The notes: a model not told the origin generated them from the letters alone. A stretch of DNA of 64,000 bases from UBA10449 sp005883585 (GCA_005883585.1 VBFD01000123.1:12705-76704), one strand, 5' to 3'. Shown: positions 24,826-33,417, counted from the first letter of the stretch. Numbers and translations: made by a program.

Positions 24826-25192
24826 CCTCGGCGGCTTTCGCCACGTCCTCCAGCGACTGGCCCGCCGAAGACATGACCGCCGCCGCCACGGCGCCCTCGA
24901 CGAAAGGAGCGTCGACCAGGCGCACATGGCCGTTCACCTTCCCTTCGAGCAGGTGACGAACTGTGAGGATCGAGCTCCCGAGGTCGGCGAGCACGACCAC
25001 GCCCTCGCCGCTGTCGGCGCGCGCGATCGCCTCTCGCACCGCGTCCCCGCTGGTGCCGAGCGACCCGCCCGGGCCCCCGCCGGCAGGCTCGACTTTCACG
25101 CCGTCGCCGGCGACCTGGGATGCCAGGTCCGCCAGGCCGCGCGCGAGTTCATGGCTGTGGGAGACCAGTACAATCCCGACCAAATTCGACAC
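24800..25192 (-). CDS. dhaM: PTS-type dihydroxyacetone kinase phosphotransfer subunit DhaM
   Basis: A 130-residue EIIA-mannose-fold protein. The phosphorylatable His lies in VLVSHSHELARGLADLA (about residue 12-14). VVLADLGSSILTVRHLL and the C-terminal VMSSAGQSLEDV are family features. Here DhaM is a single domain, with HPr encoded by the following overlapping gene rather than fused. Start GTG 25192. It lies on the opposite strand from dhaKL and divergent to the IclR gene. Confidence 0.92.
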   Translation of the reverse strand: MSNLVGIVLVSHSHELARGLADLASQVAGDGVKVEPAGGGPGGSLGTSGDAVREAIARADSGEGVVVLADLGSSILTVRHLLEGKVNGHVRLVDAPFVEGAVAAAVMSSAGQSLEDVAKAAEDARGASKF

Positions 25193-25271
25193 TCCCCACG
25201 AGGCCCCGAAAGGCCCCGCAATCGCATTCCAGACGACCGCCGTAGTCTACACTACCGACAGGAATTCAGCA

Positions 25272-26072
25272 ATGCCGAATGAAGTCAAAGGCCGACGGTC
25301 ATCAATCCAGTCCATCGATCGGGCGACCGCCATCCTCCAGGCGCTCGCCAGCGGACCGCGCCGGCTGGGCGTCAGCGAGCTCGCGGACCGGCTCGGGCTC
25401 GCTCGTCCGACAGTTCACGGGCTCCTGCAAACCCTGCAGTCGCACGGCTTCGTCGAGCAAGACCGGCACTCGGACAAGTACCAGCTTGGCCCTGGCCTGC
25501 TTCAGCTGGGTTACTCATACCTCGACCTCAACGAGCTGCGCGCCCGCTCGATCGCGTACGCCGACCGCCTCGCGGTGCGAACCAGCGCGGCGGTCAGGGT
25601 CGGGGTCATGCACGGATCGAGCATCGTCGTCGTCCACCACGTGTTTCGTCCGGACACCGCGTTCGGTGTGCTGGAGGTCGGCCTTCAGCTGCCGCTGCAT
25701 GCCAGCTCGCTGGGCAAGGCGATCCTCGCCTTCTCGCCGCAGCAGGTGATCGACGACCTGCTTGCTGAACCTCCCGCGCGCCTCACGAAGCAGACGCTCG
25801 ATGAGACAGCGCTGCGCAAAGAGATCGCGACGATCCGCGACCAGGGTGTCGCCACGGAGCGAGACGAAGCCGTGCTCGGCGAGTCGAGCGTGGCGGCCCC
25901 GATCTTCGACCACGCCGGCAGCGCGGTCGGCGCGATTGGAGTAGTTGACGCGACCGAGCGCATCTTTCCACGCGGTCTTGCAAAGGGGTTGTCGGCTGCA
26001 GTGAGCGAGGCTGCCCGGGGAGTTTCGCGCGAGCTCGGTGCGCCGCGCTGGCCACACGCCGCGGAGGCTTAG
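25272..26072 (+). CDS. IclR family transcriptional regulator
   Basis: A 266-residue regulator with an N-terminal winged helix (SIDRATAILQALA, then GLARPTVHGLLQTLQSHGFV) and a C-terminal GAF-like effector domain (LPLHASSLGKAILAF, ATERDEAVLGESSVAAPIF). Start ATG 25272 follows AGGAA. Placed beside the dihydroxyacetone kinase genes and divergent from dhaM, it probably controls this locus in response to a glycolytic or glycerol metabolite. The 79-bp divergent region contains GTAGTCTACACTAC, an inverted repeat that could be its own operator. Confidence 0.9.
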   Translation: MPNEVKGRRSSIQSIDRATAILQALASGPRRLGVSELADRLGLARPTVHGLLQTLQSHGFVEQDRHSDKYQLGPGLLQLGYSYLDLNELRARSIAYADRLAVRTSAAVRVGVMHGSSIVVVHHVFRPDTAFGVLEVGLQLPLHASSLGKAILAFSPQQVIDDLLAEPPARLTKQTLDETALRKEIATIRDQGVATERDEAVLGESSVAAPIFDHAGSAVGAIGVVDATERIFPRGLAKGLSAAVSEAARGVSRELGAPRWPHAAEA

Positions 26073-26133
26073 GGCCGCCCTCCCCACTTGTGGGGAGGTG
26101 GCCCCGGCCGAAGGCCCGGGCCGGAGGGGGCTA
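26073..26133 (+). repeat. REP-like double-hairpin intergenic repeat, copy 2
   Basis: Immediately after the IclR stop: CCCTCCCC...GGGGAGG hairpin, GTGGCC linker, a second GC-rich hairpin, then CCGGAGGGGG. Same order as the copy at 18580-18641 read on the minus strand. The outer CCCTCC and GGAGGG could also pair, enclosing both hairpins. Confidence 0.6.
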
Positions 26134-26151
26134 ACAGCTATCTTTCTGCGC

Positions 26152-26814
26152 ATGTCGGATCGCGAGGTGCTTGGGCTACTCGTCGCCACGCGTGATGAAC
26201 CCGGTGTGCTCTATCGACTCTCGGAGGCGATCTTCAAGCACGGCGCCAACATCACCTACATCGCAAGCGGCGCTCATCGAGACAACCTCGCCGAACTACA
26301 GCTGGAGGTGACGGGCGCGCGCGACGAGGCGCGGCTGCTGGCCGACCTCGAAGGGCTCGAGGGGGTCACGCAGGTGAGTCGGGTGCCCACCTTTCAGCGC
26401 ATTTTTGGCAAGCGGGTGATCGTGATCGGCGGCGGCGCGCAGGTCGGCATGGTTGCCCAAGGCGCCGTAGCGGAGGCGGACCGGCACAACATCCGCGGCG
26501 AGCGCATCTCGGTCGACACGATCCCGCTCGTCGGGGAGGAGCAGCTCGCGCAGGCGGTGCGCGCGGTGGCGCGCTTGCATCGGGCGCGCGCGCTGGTCCT
26601 GGCCGGAGCGCTGATGGGCGGCGACATCAGCCACGCGGTTCGCGAGATACGCGAGGCCGGCATCATCGTGCTCTGCACGAACATGGCGGGATCGGTGCCG
26701 GATGCGGCCGACGTCGTCGTCAGCGACCCGGTGGAAGCCGGCGTGATGGCGGTGATGCTCATCGCCGACACAGCCAAGTTTTCGATCGAGCAGGTCCGCG
26801 GCCGCCGCTTTTAG
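26152..26814 (+). CDS. ACT domain protein, DUF5612 family
   Basis: A 220-residue protein. Residues 1-70 form an ACT amino-acid-binding domain (VLGLLVATRDEPGVLYRLSE, NITYI). The rest matches DUF5612 with VIVIGGGAQVGMVAQGAVAE, ISVDTIPLVGEE, LVLAGALMGGDI and NMAGSVPDAADVVVSDP. The function is unknown; the glycine-rich segment suggests a nucleotide or metabolite-binding domain. ATG 26152 is the start; the longer in-frame reading from 26038 covers the repeat and is rejected. Confidence 0.82.
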   Translation: MSDREVLGLLVATRDEPGVLYRLSEAIFKHGANITYIASGAHRDNLAELQLEVTGARDEARLLADLEGLEGVTQVSRVPTFQRIFGKRVIVIGGGAQVGMVAQGAVAEADRHNIRGERISVDTIPLVGEEQLAQAVRAVARLHRARALVLAGALMGGDISHAVREIREAGIIVLCTNMAGSVPDAADVVVSDPVEAGVMAVMLIADTAKFSIEQVRGRRF

Positions 26815-27623
26815 GTCAGGGAGCGGGTTCGAACCTTGACGTTCATGCTGCCGGTCGCCGAGCCGACATACACCCCGCGAGTCGGAGCCGCGTCGCTGTA
26901 ATCGCGGCCGACCGCGATGCGGACGTGCTGCTCGCCGATCCGCACCGGGTGGGTCGCGTCGTAGCCGACCCATCCCTTTTGCGGCACCCAGGCTTCACCC
27001 CAAGCGTGCGACGCCCCCATGACACCGCGCCCTCGCGGATCGTGGATGTAGCCGCTGACATAGCGGGCGGGCACGCCCATGGCGCGTGCGACGGCGATGA
27101 AAAGGTGCGCGAAGTCCTGGCATACGCCCGCGCGCAGCGACAGGACCTCATCCACCGAGCTGTACACGTTGGTCACCGCGCGGTCGTAGGCGAACTCGCG
27201 GCTGATCGCAAGCGTCAGGTTGTCGAGCACCAGTTCCACATCGGAGGCCGATTCCGGGTCGGCGATGGGTTGCCTGCCCGCGAGCTCTCGCACGCCCGGC
27301 ACGTCTTTCACGGGGGAGCGAAAGCGCAGGAAGTCCTGGACTAGCTCTTCCCCAGGTTCAGTGTCCATCTGCAGTCCGGTTTCGACCACCGATGTGCTGG
27401 TCACGCTCAGGCGGGTGTGAGGGCGAACAAGGTTGAAGTAGTGGACGTCATTGCCGTATCCGTCGCGATAGGTTCTCGGCTCGATGCCCGGGCTTGCATC
27501 AAGGTCGAACTTCAGGCAGCGCTGCCCATTTCCGTCCATCGGTCGCAGGCGGAGCTCCATGGCGGTCTCCGCGATCGGCCCGCTGTACCGGTATTTGGTT
27601 TCGTGCACGATCTCGAGCCTCAT
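26811..27623 (-). CDS. Transglutaminase-like cysteine protease/transferase (1 of 3)
   Basis: A 270-residue bacterial transglutaminase-like protein with the N-terminal beta domain (ETKYRYSGPIAETAMELRLRP) and the core catalytic domain. The Cys is in LRAGVCQDFAHLF (about residue 161), the His in GASHAWGEAWVP (about residue 202) and the Asp in VGYDATHPV. GRDYSDAAPTRGVYVG is typical of the C-terminus. It overlaps the alpha-E gene by 4 bases (ATGA). Confidence 0.9.
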   Translation of the reverse strand: MRLEIVHETKYRYSGPIAETAMELRLRPMDGNGQRCLKFDLDASPGIEPRTYRDGYGNDVHYFNLVRPHTRLSVTSTSVVETGLQMDTEPGEELVQDFLRFRSPVKDVPGVRELAGRQPIADPESASDVELVLDNLTLAISREFAYDRAVTNVYSSVDEVLSLRAGVCQDFAHLFIAVARAMGVPARYVSGYIHDPRGRGVMGASHAWGEAWVPQKGWVGYDATHPVRIGEQHVRIAVGRDYSDAAPTRGVYVGSATGSMNVKVRTRSLT

Positions 27624-28573
27624 CGTTGCTGCTGCTGCTGGGGCATTGCCTGACCTTCGTCACCAAGAACGCCGGCCGGAACCTTGCTGGGGTGGAAATA
27701 CGTCTCTCGCATCGCCAGTTCGAGCTGGCGCAGCAGCGCGCGGCATTGCGCCTCGAAATCGCGCGCGTTCTCGGCGATCCCCTGCGTGTTCGCCTGCTTG
27801 AACAGCGACTGGAAACGCGAAAGCAAGATCCGCGGGCGTGACCGGCGGCCGGCGCCGTCGATGCGAGACACGGACTCGAGCGCTTCAGCGGCAGCGAATC
27901 GAGCCGAGCGCGGCAACGTGGAGTCGAGGAGCAAGCACTCGATCACGTGCTCAGGCGTCACACCGCCTGAGTAGCGCGCTTGGTAGGACTCGAACGCGAA
28001 GCACGACTTCAGCACCGCCGTCCACTCGAGCGCGTCCTCTGGGGTACCTGCCAGCTCGGCGGACTTACGTGTCACGATCGCAGTCACGTTCGCCGCGCGC
28101 TCCAGGAACTTGCCGAGGCGAACGAAGTCGCGCGCCTGGTCGTGGGACATCGTGTCCTCGAGCAGGCCGTCCACCAGCCGGACGCTCAGCTGGACATTCA
28201 TCAGGAACGGGTACAGGTCCGGTTGCCAGCTGCCTTCCTGTACGCGCCAATGCAGCGCGTTGACCTGCTCGTAGAGCTCTGTGGGCAGCGACGGGCGAAC
28301 TGCCTGGGCCGCAAGGCGAGCCGCCGAAACGCTCGCTCGCACCGAGGGACCGAGCGTCCCTGTAACCACCATCTCCACGGCCTGATCGCGGCGGCCCGTG
28401 TTGCTGCCCGGCCAGCCGGCGAGCTCCATGAACCTGGTCCAGAAGTCCGGCCCGGGCTCGTCCGTGCGATCAAGCGAAAGGGCCACGTGCACGCCGAGGA
28501 TTCGGGCCAGGTGGTCTGCGCGTTCGAGGTGGCGCCCCAGAAGCGTAAGTGAGGTGGCGGCCCTGCTAAGCAT
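27620..28573 (-). CDS. Alpha-E domain protein
   Basis: A 317-residue all-helical protein starting MLSRAATSLTLLGRHLERAD, the hallmark of the alpha-E family, with internal VRLGKFLERAANVTAIV (about residue 155). The family is always found beside circularly permuted ATP-grasp and transglutaminase-like genes and is thought to take part in an uncharacterised peptide ligation or tagging system. Its start overlaps the end of the ATP-grasp gene by 8 bases. Confidence 0.9.
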   Translation of the reverse strand: MLSRAATSLTLLGRHLERADHLARILGVHVALSLDRTDEPGPDFWTRFMELAGWPGSNTGRRDQAVEMVVTGTLGPSVRASVSAARLAAQAVRPSLPTELYEQVNALHWRVQEGSWQPDLYPFLMNVQLSVRLVDGLLEDTMSHDQARDFVRLGKFLERAANVTAIVTRKSAELAGTPEDALEWTAVLKSCFAFESYQARYSGGVTPEHVIECLLLDSTLPRSARFAAAEALESVSRIDGAGRRSRPRILLSRFQSLFKQANTQGIAENARDFEAQCRALLRQLELAMRETYFHPSKVPAGVLGDEGQAMPQQQQQR

Positions 28574-30053
28574 CCTGACCGTTTACCCGGTCGACATCGC
28601 CGCCGGCCTCAGCCATCACCCATGTGTCGCGGCTGCCTCCGCCCTGCGAGCTGTTGACGATGAGCGAGCCTGGCCTCAACGCCACCCGTGTCAGCCCGCC
28701 CGGCGTGACGTGTACGTCAGGTCCGGTCAGCACGAATGGGCGGAGGTCCTGGTGGGCGCGGCGAAGCTCACCGCCGTCGAATATGGGTTGGACCGACAGC
28801 GGCACGACCGGCTGCGCAATGAATGCACGAGGCTGCGCTTCAATCCGCTGACGAAACGCATCGCGCTGCTCGCGAGTCGAGGCAGGGCCGATCAGCATCC
28901 CGTACCCACCCGACGCGTCGACGGTCTTCACCACCAGATCGTCGATGTGATCAAGCACGTAGCGCCGGTCTTCCGCGATGGCACATAGGTAGGTGGGAAC
29001 GTTGGGCAGGATGGGCTCCTCGCCGAGGTAGTACTTGATGATCTTCGGGACCAGCGCGTAGACGGCCTTGTCGTCGGCGACGCCATTGCCCAACCCGTTG
29101 GCGATGGCGACGTTGCCGGCTCGATATGCGTTCACCAGCCCGGCCACGCCGACCAGCGATTCCTGGCGCCCGAAGATGGGGTCGAGCCATTCGTCGTCGA
29201 GCCGCCTGTAGATGACATGCACTGGGCGAAGACCGCGCGTCGTGCGCATGAAGACGTGGTCGAGGTCGACGACGAGGTCGGTGCCTTCCACCAGCTCGAT
29301 ACCCATCTGTTTGGCCAGGTACAGGTGCTCGTAATACGCGGCGTTGTTGATGCCCGGCGTCAGCAGCACGACCGTGGGATCTTCGACGCCCGGCGGCGCC
29401 AGCCAGCGGAGGTGCCGCAGGAGCTCGTGGATATAGCCTTCTACCGGGCGCACGGGATAGCCTGCGAACAGGTCGGGCAGCACGCGCTTCATCACCTGGC
29501 GGTTCGCGAGCACGTATGAGACGCCCGACGGCGTGCGCAGATTGTCTTCGAGCACGAAGAACTCGCCCTTATCATCCCGAACCAGGTCGATCCCGGCGAT
29601 GTGGCAGTGGATTCCGTGCGGCACCGGCAGGCCCTCGATCTCCCTCAGGTACTGCGAGCTGCTGAGCACGATCTCCGGAGGCACGGCGCCCTGCTTGAGG
29701 ATCAGCTTGCGGCCGTAGACGTCATCCAGGAACAGGTTCAGCGCCGTCAGCCGCTGCTTGAGACCGGCCTCGAGGCGCTTCCAGGTCTCGGCAGCGATGA
29801 CCCTCGGGATGATGTCGAAGGGAAAGACCTTCTCGTTGCCCTGGGCGTCCGGGTAGACCGCGAACGTGATGCCGTGGTCGCGGAACATCTGCATGGCGAG
29901 CTCGTGGCGGCGCTCGAGCTCGGCCGGACCGAGACGGTTCAACAGCTCGTAGAGCCGGCGATAGCCAGGCCGCGGCTCATTCGCGGCCGCAAGCATTTCG
30001 TCATAGAAGCCGTTGGTCTGGTAGTTGGCACCCAGAGATTTCACGGAAGGCAC
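28566..30053 (-). CDS. Circularly permuted type 2 ATP-grasp protein
   Basis: A 495-residue predicted ATP-dependent carboxylate-amine ligase. Key features are NGFYDEMLAAANEPRPGYR at the N-terminus, GIDLVRDDKGEFFVLEDNLR with acidic metal ligands, TPSGVSYVLANRQ, LVVDLDHVFMRTTRGLRPVH, and the C-terminal KTVDASGGYGMLIGP nucleotide loop. The family is predicted to make peptide bonds in an unknown natural product or protein modification. The start is GTG 30053. A palindromic CTATAG at 30056-30061 between this and the divergent transglutaminase may serve both promoters. Confidence 0.92.
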   Translation of the reverse strand: MPSVKSLGANYQTNGFYDEMLAAANEPRPGYRRLYELLNRLGPAELERRHELAMQMFRDHGITFAVYPDAQGNEKVFPFDIIPRVIAAETWKRLEAGLKQRLTALNLFLDDVYGRKLILKQGAVPPEIVLSSSQYLREIEGLPVPHGIHCHIAGIDLVRDDKGEFFVLEDNLRTPSGVSYVLANRQVMKRVLPDLFAGYPVRPVEGYIHELLRHLRWLAPPGVEDPTVVLLTPGINNAAYYEHLYLAKQMGIELVEGTDLVVDLDHVFMRTTRGLRPVHVIYRRLDDEWLDPIFGRQESLVGVAGLVNAYRAGNVAIANGLGNGVADDKAVYALVPKIIKYYLGEEPILPNVPTYLCAIAEDRRYVLDHIDDLVVKTVDASGGYGMLIGPASTREQRDAFRQRIEAQPRAFIAQPVVPLSVQPIFDGGELRRAHQDLRPFVLTGPDVHVTPGGLTRVALRPGSLIVNSSQGGGSRDTWVMAEAGGDVDRVNGQDA

Positions 30054-30056
30054 CGC

Positions 30057-30062
30057 TATAGT
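30057..30062 (+). promoter_or_regulatory. -10 box for the second transglutaminase operon
   Basis: TATAGT upstream of the AGGAAAG ribosome binding site (30083-30089) and the inferred ATC start at 30093. No convincing -35 hexamer is seen. Confidence 0.4.
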
Positions 30063-30092
30063 GTCTGCGCCATTCCGAATCCAGGAAAGACG

Positions 30093-30944
30093 ATCGACTT
30101 ACGGGTTGGCTGCGAGTTCAACTACGACGTCAGCGCACCCACGACGATGACCGTCCAGGTGCGCCCGCGATCAGACGCCCGGCACCAGCTCGTCACCGAG
30201 ACCTGGACGACGGAGCCCCCGCTGCCGGTGGACGAGTACGTCGACCTCTACGGGAATCCGGTCAAACGATTGGTGGCGCCCAAAGGCACGCTGACCCTTC
30301 GCTACGACGCGAGGTGTCTGGTCCCAGACGAGCCCGACCCAGACGGCTCCGGCGTGGGCCAGACGCTGGTGGAGCAGATCCCAGGCGAGCTGCTCCACTA
30401 CACGCTGCCGAGTCGGTACTGCCTTTCGGACGAGCTGATGGCAGCCGCCTGGGAGCTTTTCGGCCAGACCGAGCCCGGGTGGGCCCGCGTGCAGGCGATA
30501 TGCGACTGGGTCCACGACAACCTCCAGTTCCAGTACGGCGCCAGCAACCCCCTCACAACCGCCGTCGACGTTTTCAACAATCGCAAGGGAGTGTGTCGAG
30601 ACTTCGCGCACCTCGCGGTAACCTTCTGCCGAGCGATGAGCATCCCTGCCCGCTACGTGTTTGGGTACCTGCCCGACCTCTACGTTCCGCCGCCGGCGGA
30701 GCCGATGGATTTTGCGGCCTGGATGGAGGTCTGGTTGGGCGACCGGTGGTGGACGTTCGATCCCCGCAACAACGCCAGGCGGGTGGGACGGGTGCTGATC
30801 GGTCGGGGCCGCGACGCCCTCGACGTGGCGATGGTGACGACGTTCGGGCCGGCCGAGTTTCGCTCCATGACCGTCTGGGCCGACGTAAACCCCACGGAGT
30901 CTCCGACTCCGCGGGGACCCCTCGACAAGGCGGCGGCGGCCTGA
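30093..30944 (+). CDS. Transglutaminase-like protein (2 of 3), apparent ATC start
   Basis: The conserved N-terminus (DLRVGCEFNYDVSAPTTM, then VQVRP) begins at 30096. No ATG, GTG or TTG lies ahead of it in frame, but ATC 30093 sits six bases after AGGA of AGGAAAG (30083-30089). The first canonical start, ATG 30147, would delete the first beta strands and has no ribosome binding site. The core domain follows: Cys in NRKGVCRDFAHLAVTFC, His replaced by an MDFAAWMEVWLGDRWWTFDP segment where Met-Asp-Phe stands where ShaW/His is usual, and the Asp in TFDPR. The missing His alignment should be checked. Overlaps the third transglutaminase gene as TGATG. Confidence 0.8.
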   Translation: MDLRVGCEFNYDVSAPTTMTVQVRPRSDARHQLVTETWTTEPPLPVDEYVDLYGNPVKRLVAPKGTLTLRYDARCLVPDEPDPDGSGVGQTLVEQIPGELLHYTLPSRYCLSDELMAAAWELFGQTEPGWARVQAICDWVHDNLQFQYGASNPLTTAVDVFNNRKGVCRDFAHLAVTFCRAMSIPARYVFGYLPDLYVPPPAEPMDFAAWMEVWLGDRWWTFDPRNNARRVGRVLIGRGRDALDVAMVTTFGPAEFRSMTVWADVNPTESPTPRGPLDKAAAA

Positions 30945-31819
30945 TGGCGATCGAGATCGCGTCGGTGGACTGGCCGGCGGCGCGCCGCGCTACCTACAAC
31001 GTCAGGCAGAGCTTCCGCTACGAATATCCAGAGCCGATTCGAGACCTGAGTCACCGCCTGGTCGTCATTCCGCCAGAGCGGTTTGGGGACCAGCGCCGGC
31101 TGAGGCACCAGGTTTCGGTTGGCCTCGACGGCGTCCGGATCGACGATCGCCGAGACCGATTCGGCAACAACGTGGTCGAGGTTTTCGCGTCGCAAGTCTC
31201 GTCTGCGATCGAGTTTGACGTCGACATCTCGGTCGAGCGCCGAGCCTCCGAGCCCAACCGCCTGCCCGACGGCTGGCTCGCGGACGGCTATCTGTTGCGG
31301 CCATCTGCGCTCACGACGCCCGATGCACGAATTCGCGCCATTGCCGACGAGCTGGCCGCGTCCACGCCTTGGGGTGTGGAGCTGGCCGGCCGCATCAACA
31401 GCTGGGTGCACGAGTCCATGACCTACGAGCACGGTGTCACGGGTGTGCGGACGACCGCCGCCGAGGCGCTGGCGCTGGGCGCCGGCGTGTGCCAGGACTA
31501 CGCGCACATCATGCTCACGGTCTGCCGGGCATGCGGCCTGCCCGCGCGGTACGTGTCCGGGCACATGCTTGCGCAGGGCGGAACCCATGCGTGGGTCGAG
31601 GTCGTGCTGCCGACCAATGACGGCACAGGCGACGCGATCGCCTGGCCGTTCGATCCGACCCAGGCGAGCCGCGCCGGGCTGGGCTACGTCACGATCGCGG
31701 TCGGCGGCGATTACTCCGATGTGGCGCCGACGTCGGGGACGTATCTGTCGCCCCGGCTGGGGCGGCTCGAAACTCGCAAGAGCGTGACGCTCACCGAGCT
31801 GGAGTACGCGGCGGGTTAG
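30944..31819 (+). CDS. Transglutaminase-like protein (3 of 3)
   Basis: A 291-residue protein with an N-terminal beta domain (QSFRYEYPEPIRDLSHRLVV) and a transglutaminase core: catalytic Cys in GAGVCQDYAHIMLTVC (about residue 184), His in GGTHAWVEVVLP (about residue 216), Asp in FDPTQ. The family-typical GGDYSDVAPTSGTY lies near the C-terminus. ATG 30944 overlaps the preceding stop. With the divergent ATP-grasp, alpha-E and first transglutaminase it forms a five-gene system. Confidence 0.9.
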   Translation: MAIEIASVDWPAARRATYNVRQSFRYEYPEPIRDLSHRLVVIPPERFGDQRRLRHQVSVGLDGVRIDDRRDRFGNNVVEVFASQVSSAIEFDVDISVERRASEPNRLPDGWLADGYLLRPSALTTPDARIRAIADELAASTPWGVELAGRINSWVHESMTYEHGVTGVRTTAAEALALGAGVCQDYAHIMLTVCRACGLPARYVSGHMLAQGGTHAWVEVVLPTNDGTGDAIAWPFDPTQASRAGLGYVTIAVGGDYSDVAPTSGTYLSPRLGRLETRKSVTLTELEYAAG

Positions 31820-31828
31820 GCTGCGTCC

Positions 31829-33037
31829 ATCGCCGAATCACTGATCCGCAGCCGAAGCGGCGCGCTGATCGCCGCCCTGTTTTTTGCGACGCTCGCCACG
31901 GGAGTGATGCTGATCGCCGTCCCGCTGGAGCTGCGCCAACTCCGCGCGAGCCCGACCCAGATCGGTATCGCTCTTTCGATGTTCGGCCTCGGCATGTTCA
32001 TTTTCGAATGGGTGTGGGGCGTGCTCGCCGACCGGCTCGGATACGTGGCGCCGATGGTTGTGTCGCTGGTGCTGTACGCGGCGGGGATCGTGCTGCTCGC
32101 GCGCGTGGAATCTGTCGTTCTGATCGGCCTCGCGTACCTGCTCGCGTCCGGGATGATGGTGGCGGTGGGGCCGGTCGGCCGCTCGTTCCTGGGCACCAAC
32201 CTGCCGCCTCGGTACCAGGGCACCGGACTCGCGCTGCTGGCGGCGACGTGGGTCATCGGAGAGGCCATCGGCTCGGGAGCCGGAGGGCACCTCATCGACC
32301 AGCTGCCGATTCGCTCAGTTCTCTATGGGGCGTCCGTGCTGCCGCTCTTGAGTGCCGCGATGGTCGTTCTCGTCTTCCGCGGTTACACGGAAACCCACGG
32401 CCACAGGTCCGCGACTGAGTCAGCCGACACCGTGCAATCCGCAGGAACTGGCGTCGTCCGCGTGATGATCGTCACGGCCTCGATCGTCCTTCTCTTCCAG
32501 GTCGGAGCCGGCGGCGAGCTCGCGTTGCTCCCGCTGCTCGTCACGTCGCACCTGAATCTCTCCGCCGCCACAGCGGGTACTGCGATGTTCATCGTCGGGG
32601 CGCTCGGAGGATTGCTGCTCGTCCCGGGCGGCATCGCATCGGATCGTTGGGGCCGCCGCCCGACGATGATCGCGGGCGGCATCCTCTCCGCCGCAGGCTT
32701 CGCCGTGTATGCGATCGCCGGCAATTTTGGATCCGTCGTGATCGGAGCGGTTCTACGCACCGCCGGCGCTTCGCTGCTGTGGCCCGCCACGACCGCGTGG
32801 ATCTCAGAGTCTGCGCCGCGCCGGAACCACGCTCTCGTGATGGGATTGTTCGGGGAGTTTGAAAACGTCGGCGTGACGATCGGGCCGCTGCTTGGCGGTC
32901 TCGCCTGGTCGCTGGCCGGGATCCAGGCTGCGTTCGTGACCTACGCGGTGGCGTCGGTGCTGGCTGCGCTGGTCGCGGCGTTCGCCGCCGGGCGCAGGAC
33001 AGTCCGCGGTGAGCGGGTCGCGCTTCAGGTGCGCTGA
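31829..33037 (+). CDS. MFS transporter, start codon non-canonical or uncertain
   Basis: A major facilitator superfamily protein with two six-helix halves. The loop 2-3 motif is GVLADRLGY, repeated as GGIASDRWGRRPT in the second half, and GPVGRSFLGTNLPP follows. The first canonical codon, GTG 31904, falls inside membrane helix 1 (LIAALFFATLATGVMLIAV). Homologous sequence continues upstream as AESLIRSRSGALIAALFF, where only ATC 31829 or CTG 31841 is available, so I place the start at ATC 31829 (402 residues). Substrate unknown. It lies 9 bases after the transglutaminase stop and may belong to that operon. Confidence 0.78.
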   Translation: MAESLIRSRSGALIAALFFATLATGVMLIAVPLELRQLRASPTQIGIALSMFGLGMFIFEWVWGVLADRLGYVAPMVVSLVLYAAGIVLLARVESVVLIGLAYLLASGMMVAVGPVGRSFLGTNLPPRYQGTGLALLAATWVIGEAIGSGAGGHLIDQLPIRSVLYGASVLPLLSAAMVVLVFRGYTETHGHRSATESADTVQSAGTGVVRVMIVTASIVLLFQVGAGGELALLPLLVTSHLNLSAATAGTAMFIVGALGGLLLVPGGIASDRWGRRPTMIAGGILSAAGFAVYAIAGNFGSVVIGAVLRTAGASLLWPATTAWISESAPRRNHALVMGLFGEFENVGVTIGPLLGGLAWSLAGIQAAFVTYAVASVLAALVAAFAAGRRTVRGERVALQVR

Positions 33038-33375
33038 AACCCCTCGGGGCTGCGCAGCCCGAAGCCGAGGCTCCGGTCGAAGGCGATGTGGGCGATCCAG
33101 GCCAGGCCGCCGGCGAGCCACGAGGGCGACATGAGCGCAAATGCGGCCACGGCAAGCACGCCTGGCGCCCAGAAACGATGCACGGCGTTGTAGAGCGGCA
33201 CCATGTTGGGTTGGATCTGATCTCGCTGGAGGCCGCGGGTGCTGCCGAGCAAGGCCAGGTCGGGCGCGATCGCGAACACGACCAGCAGCCACCAGGCGGA
33301 TGGATGGGTCACCACGACCGCGATCCCCAGCCCGGCTGAGAGCAGGCCCAGGCCCAGATATCCGAGTCGCTTCAC
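33025..33375 (-). CDS. DUF4260-like small membrane protein
   Basis: A 116-residue protein with three or four hydrophobic segments and the C-terminal IAHIAFDRSLGFGLRSPEGF typical of DUF4260. PNMVPLYNAVHRFWAP lies in the middle. Function unknown. Converges with the MFS gene (13-base overlap) and diverges from the response regulator. Confidence 0.72.
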   Translation of the reverse strand: MKRLGYLGLGLLSAGLGIAVVVTHPSAWWLLVVFAIAPDLALLGSTRGLQRDQIQPNMVPLYNAVHRFWAPGVLAVAAFALMSPSWLAGGLAWIAHIAFDRSLGFGLRSPEGFQRT

Positions 33376-33402
33376 TCTCTTATGGAATCCTCACCGCAGT
33401 CT

Positions 33403-33408
33403 TATATA
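33403..33408 (+). promoter_or_regulatory. -10 box of the two-component operon
   Basis: TATATA, with TTATGG 17 bases upstream as a possible -35. It ends 3 bases before GTG 33412 and 9 before ATG 33418. No ribosome binding site precedes either, so the response-regulator mRNA is probably leaderless. Confidence 0.5.
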
Positions 33409-33417
33409 TCCGTGAGC

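Noticed and set aside
25185..25192. TGTCGAAT at the dhaM start as a half-site of the 20529 operator
   Set aside because: Only a single half-site with a mismatch, overlapping the coding start; too weak to claim.
26038..26151. N-terminal extension of the DUF5612 gene
   Set aside because: The in-frame extension translates the REP-like repeat and has no homology; ATG 26152 starts the ACT domain.
26825..26840. GGTTCGAACC-like sequence resembling a tRNA T-arm
   Set aside because: It lies within the end of the transglutaminase gene and no acceptor or anticodon stem surrounds it.
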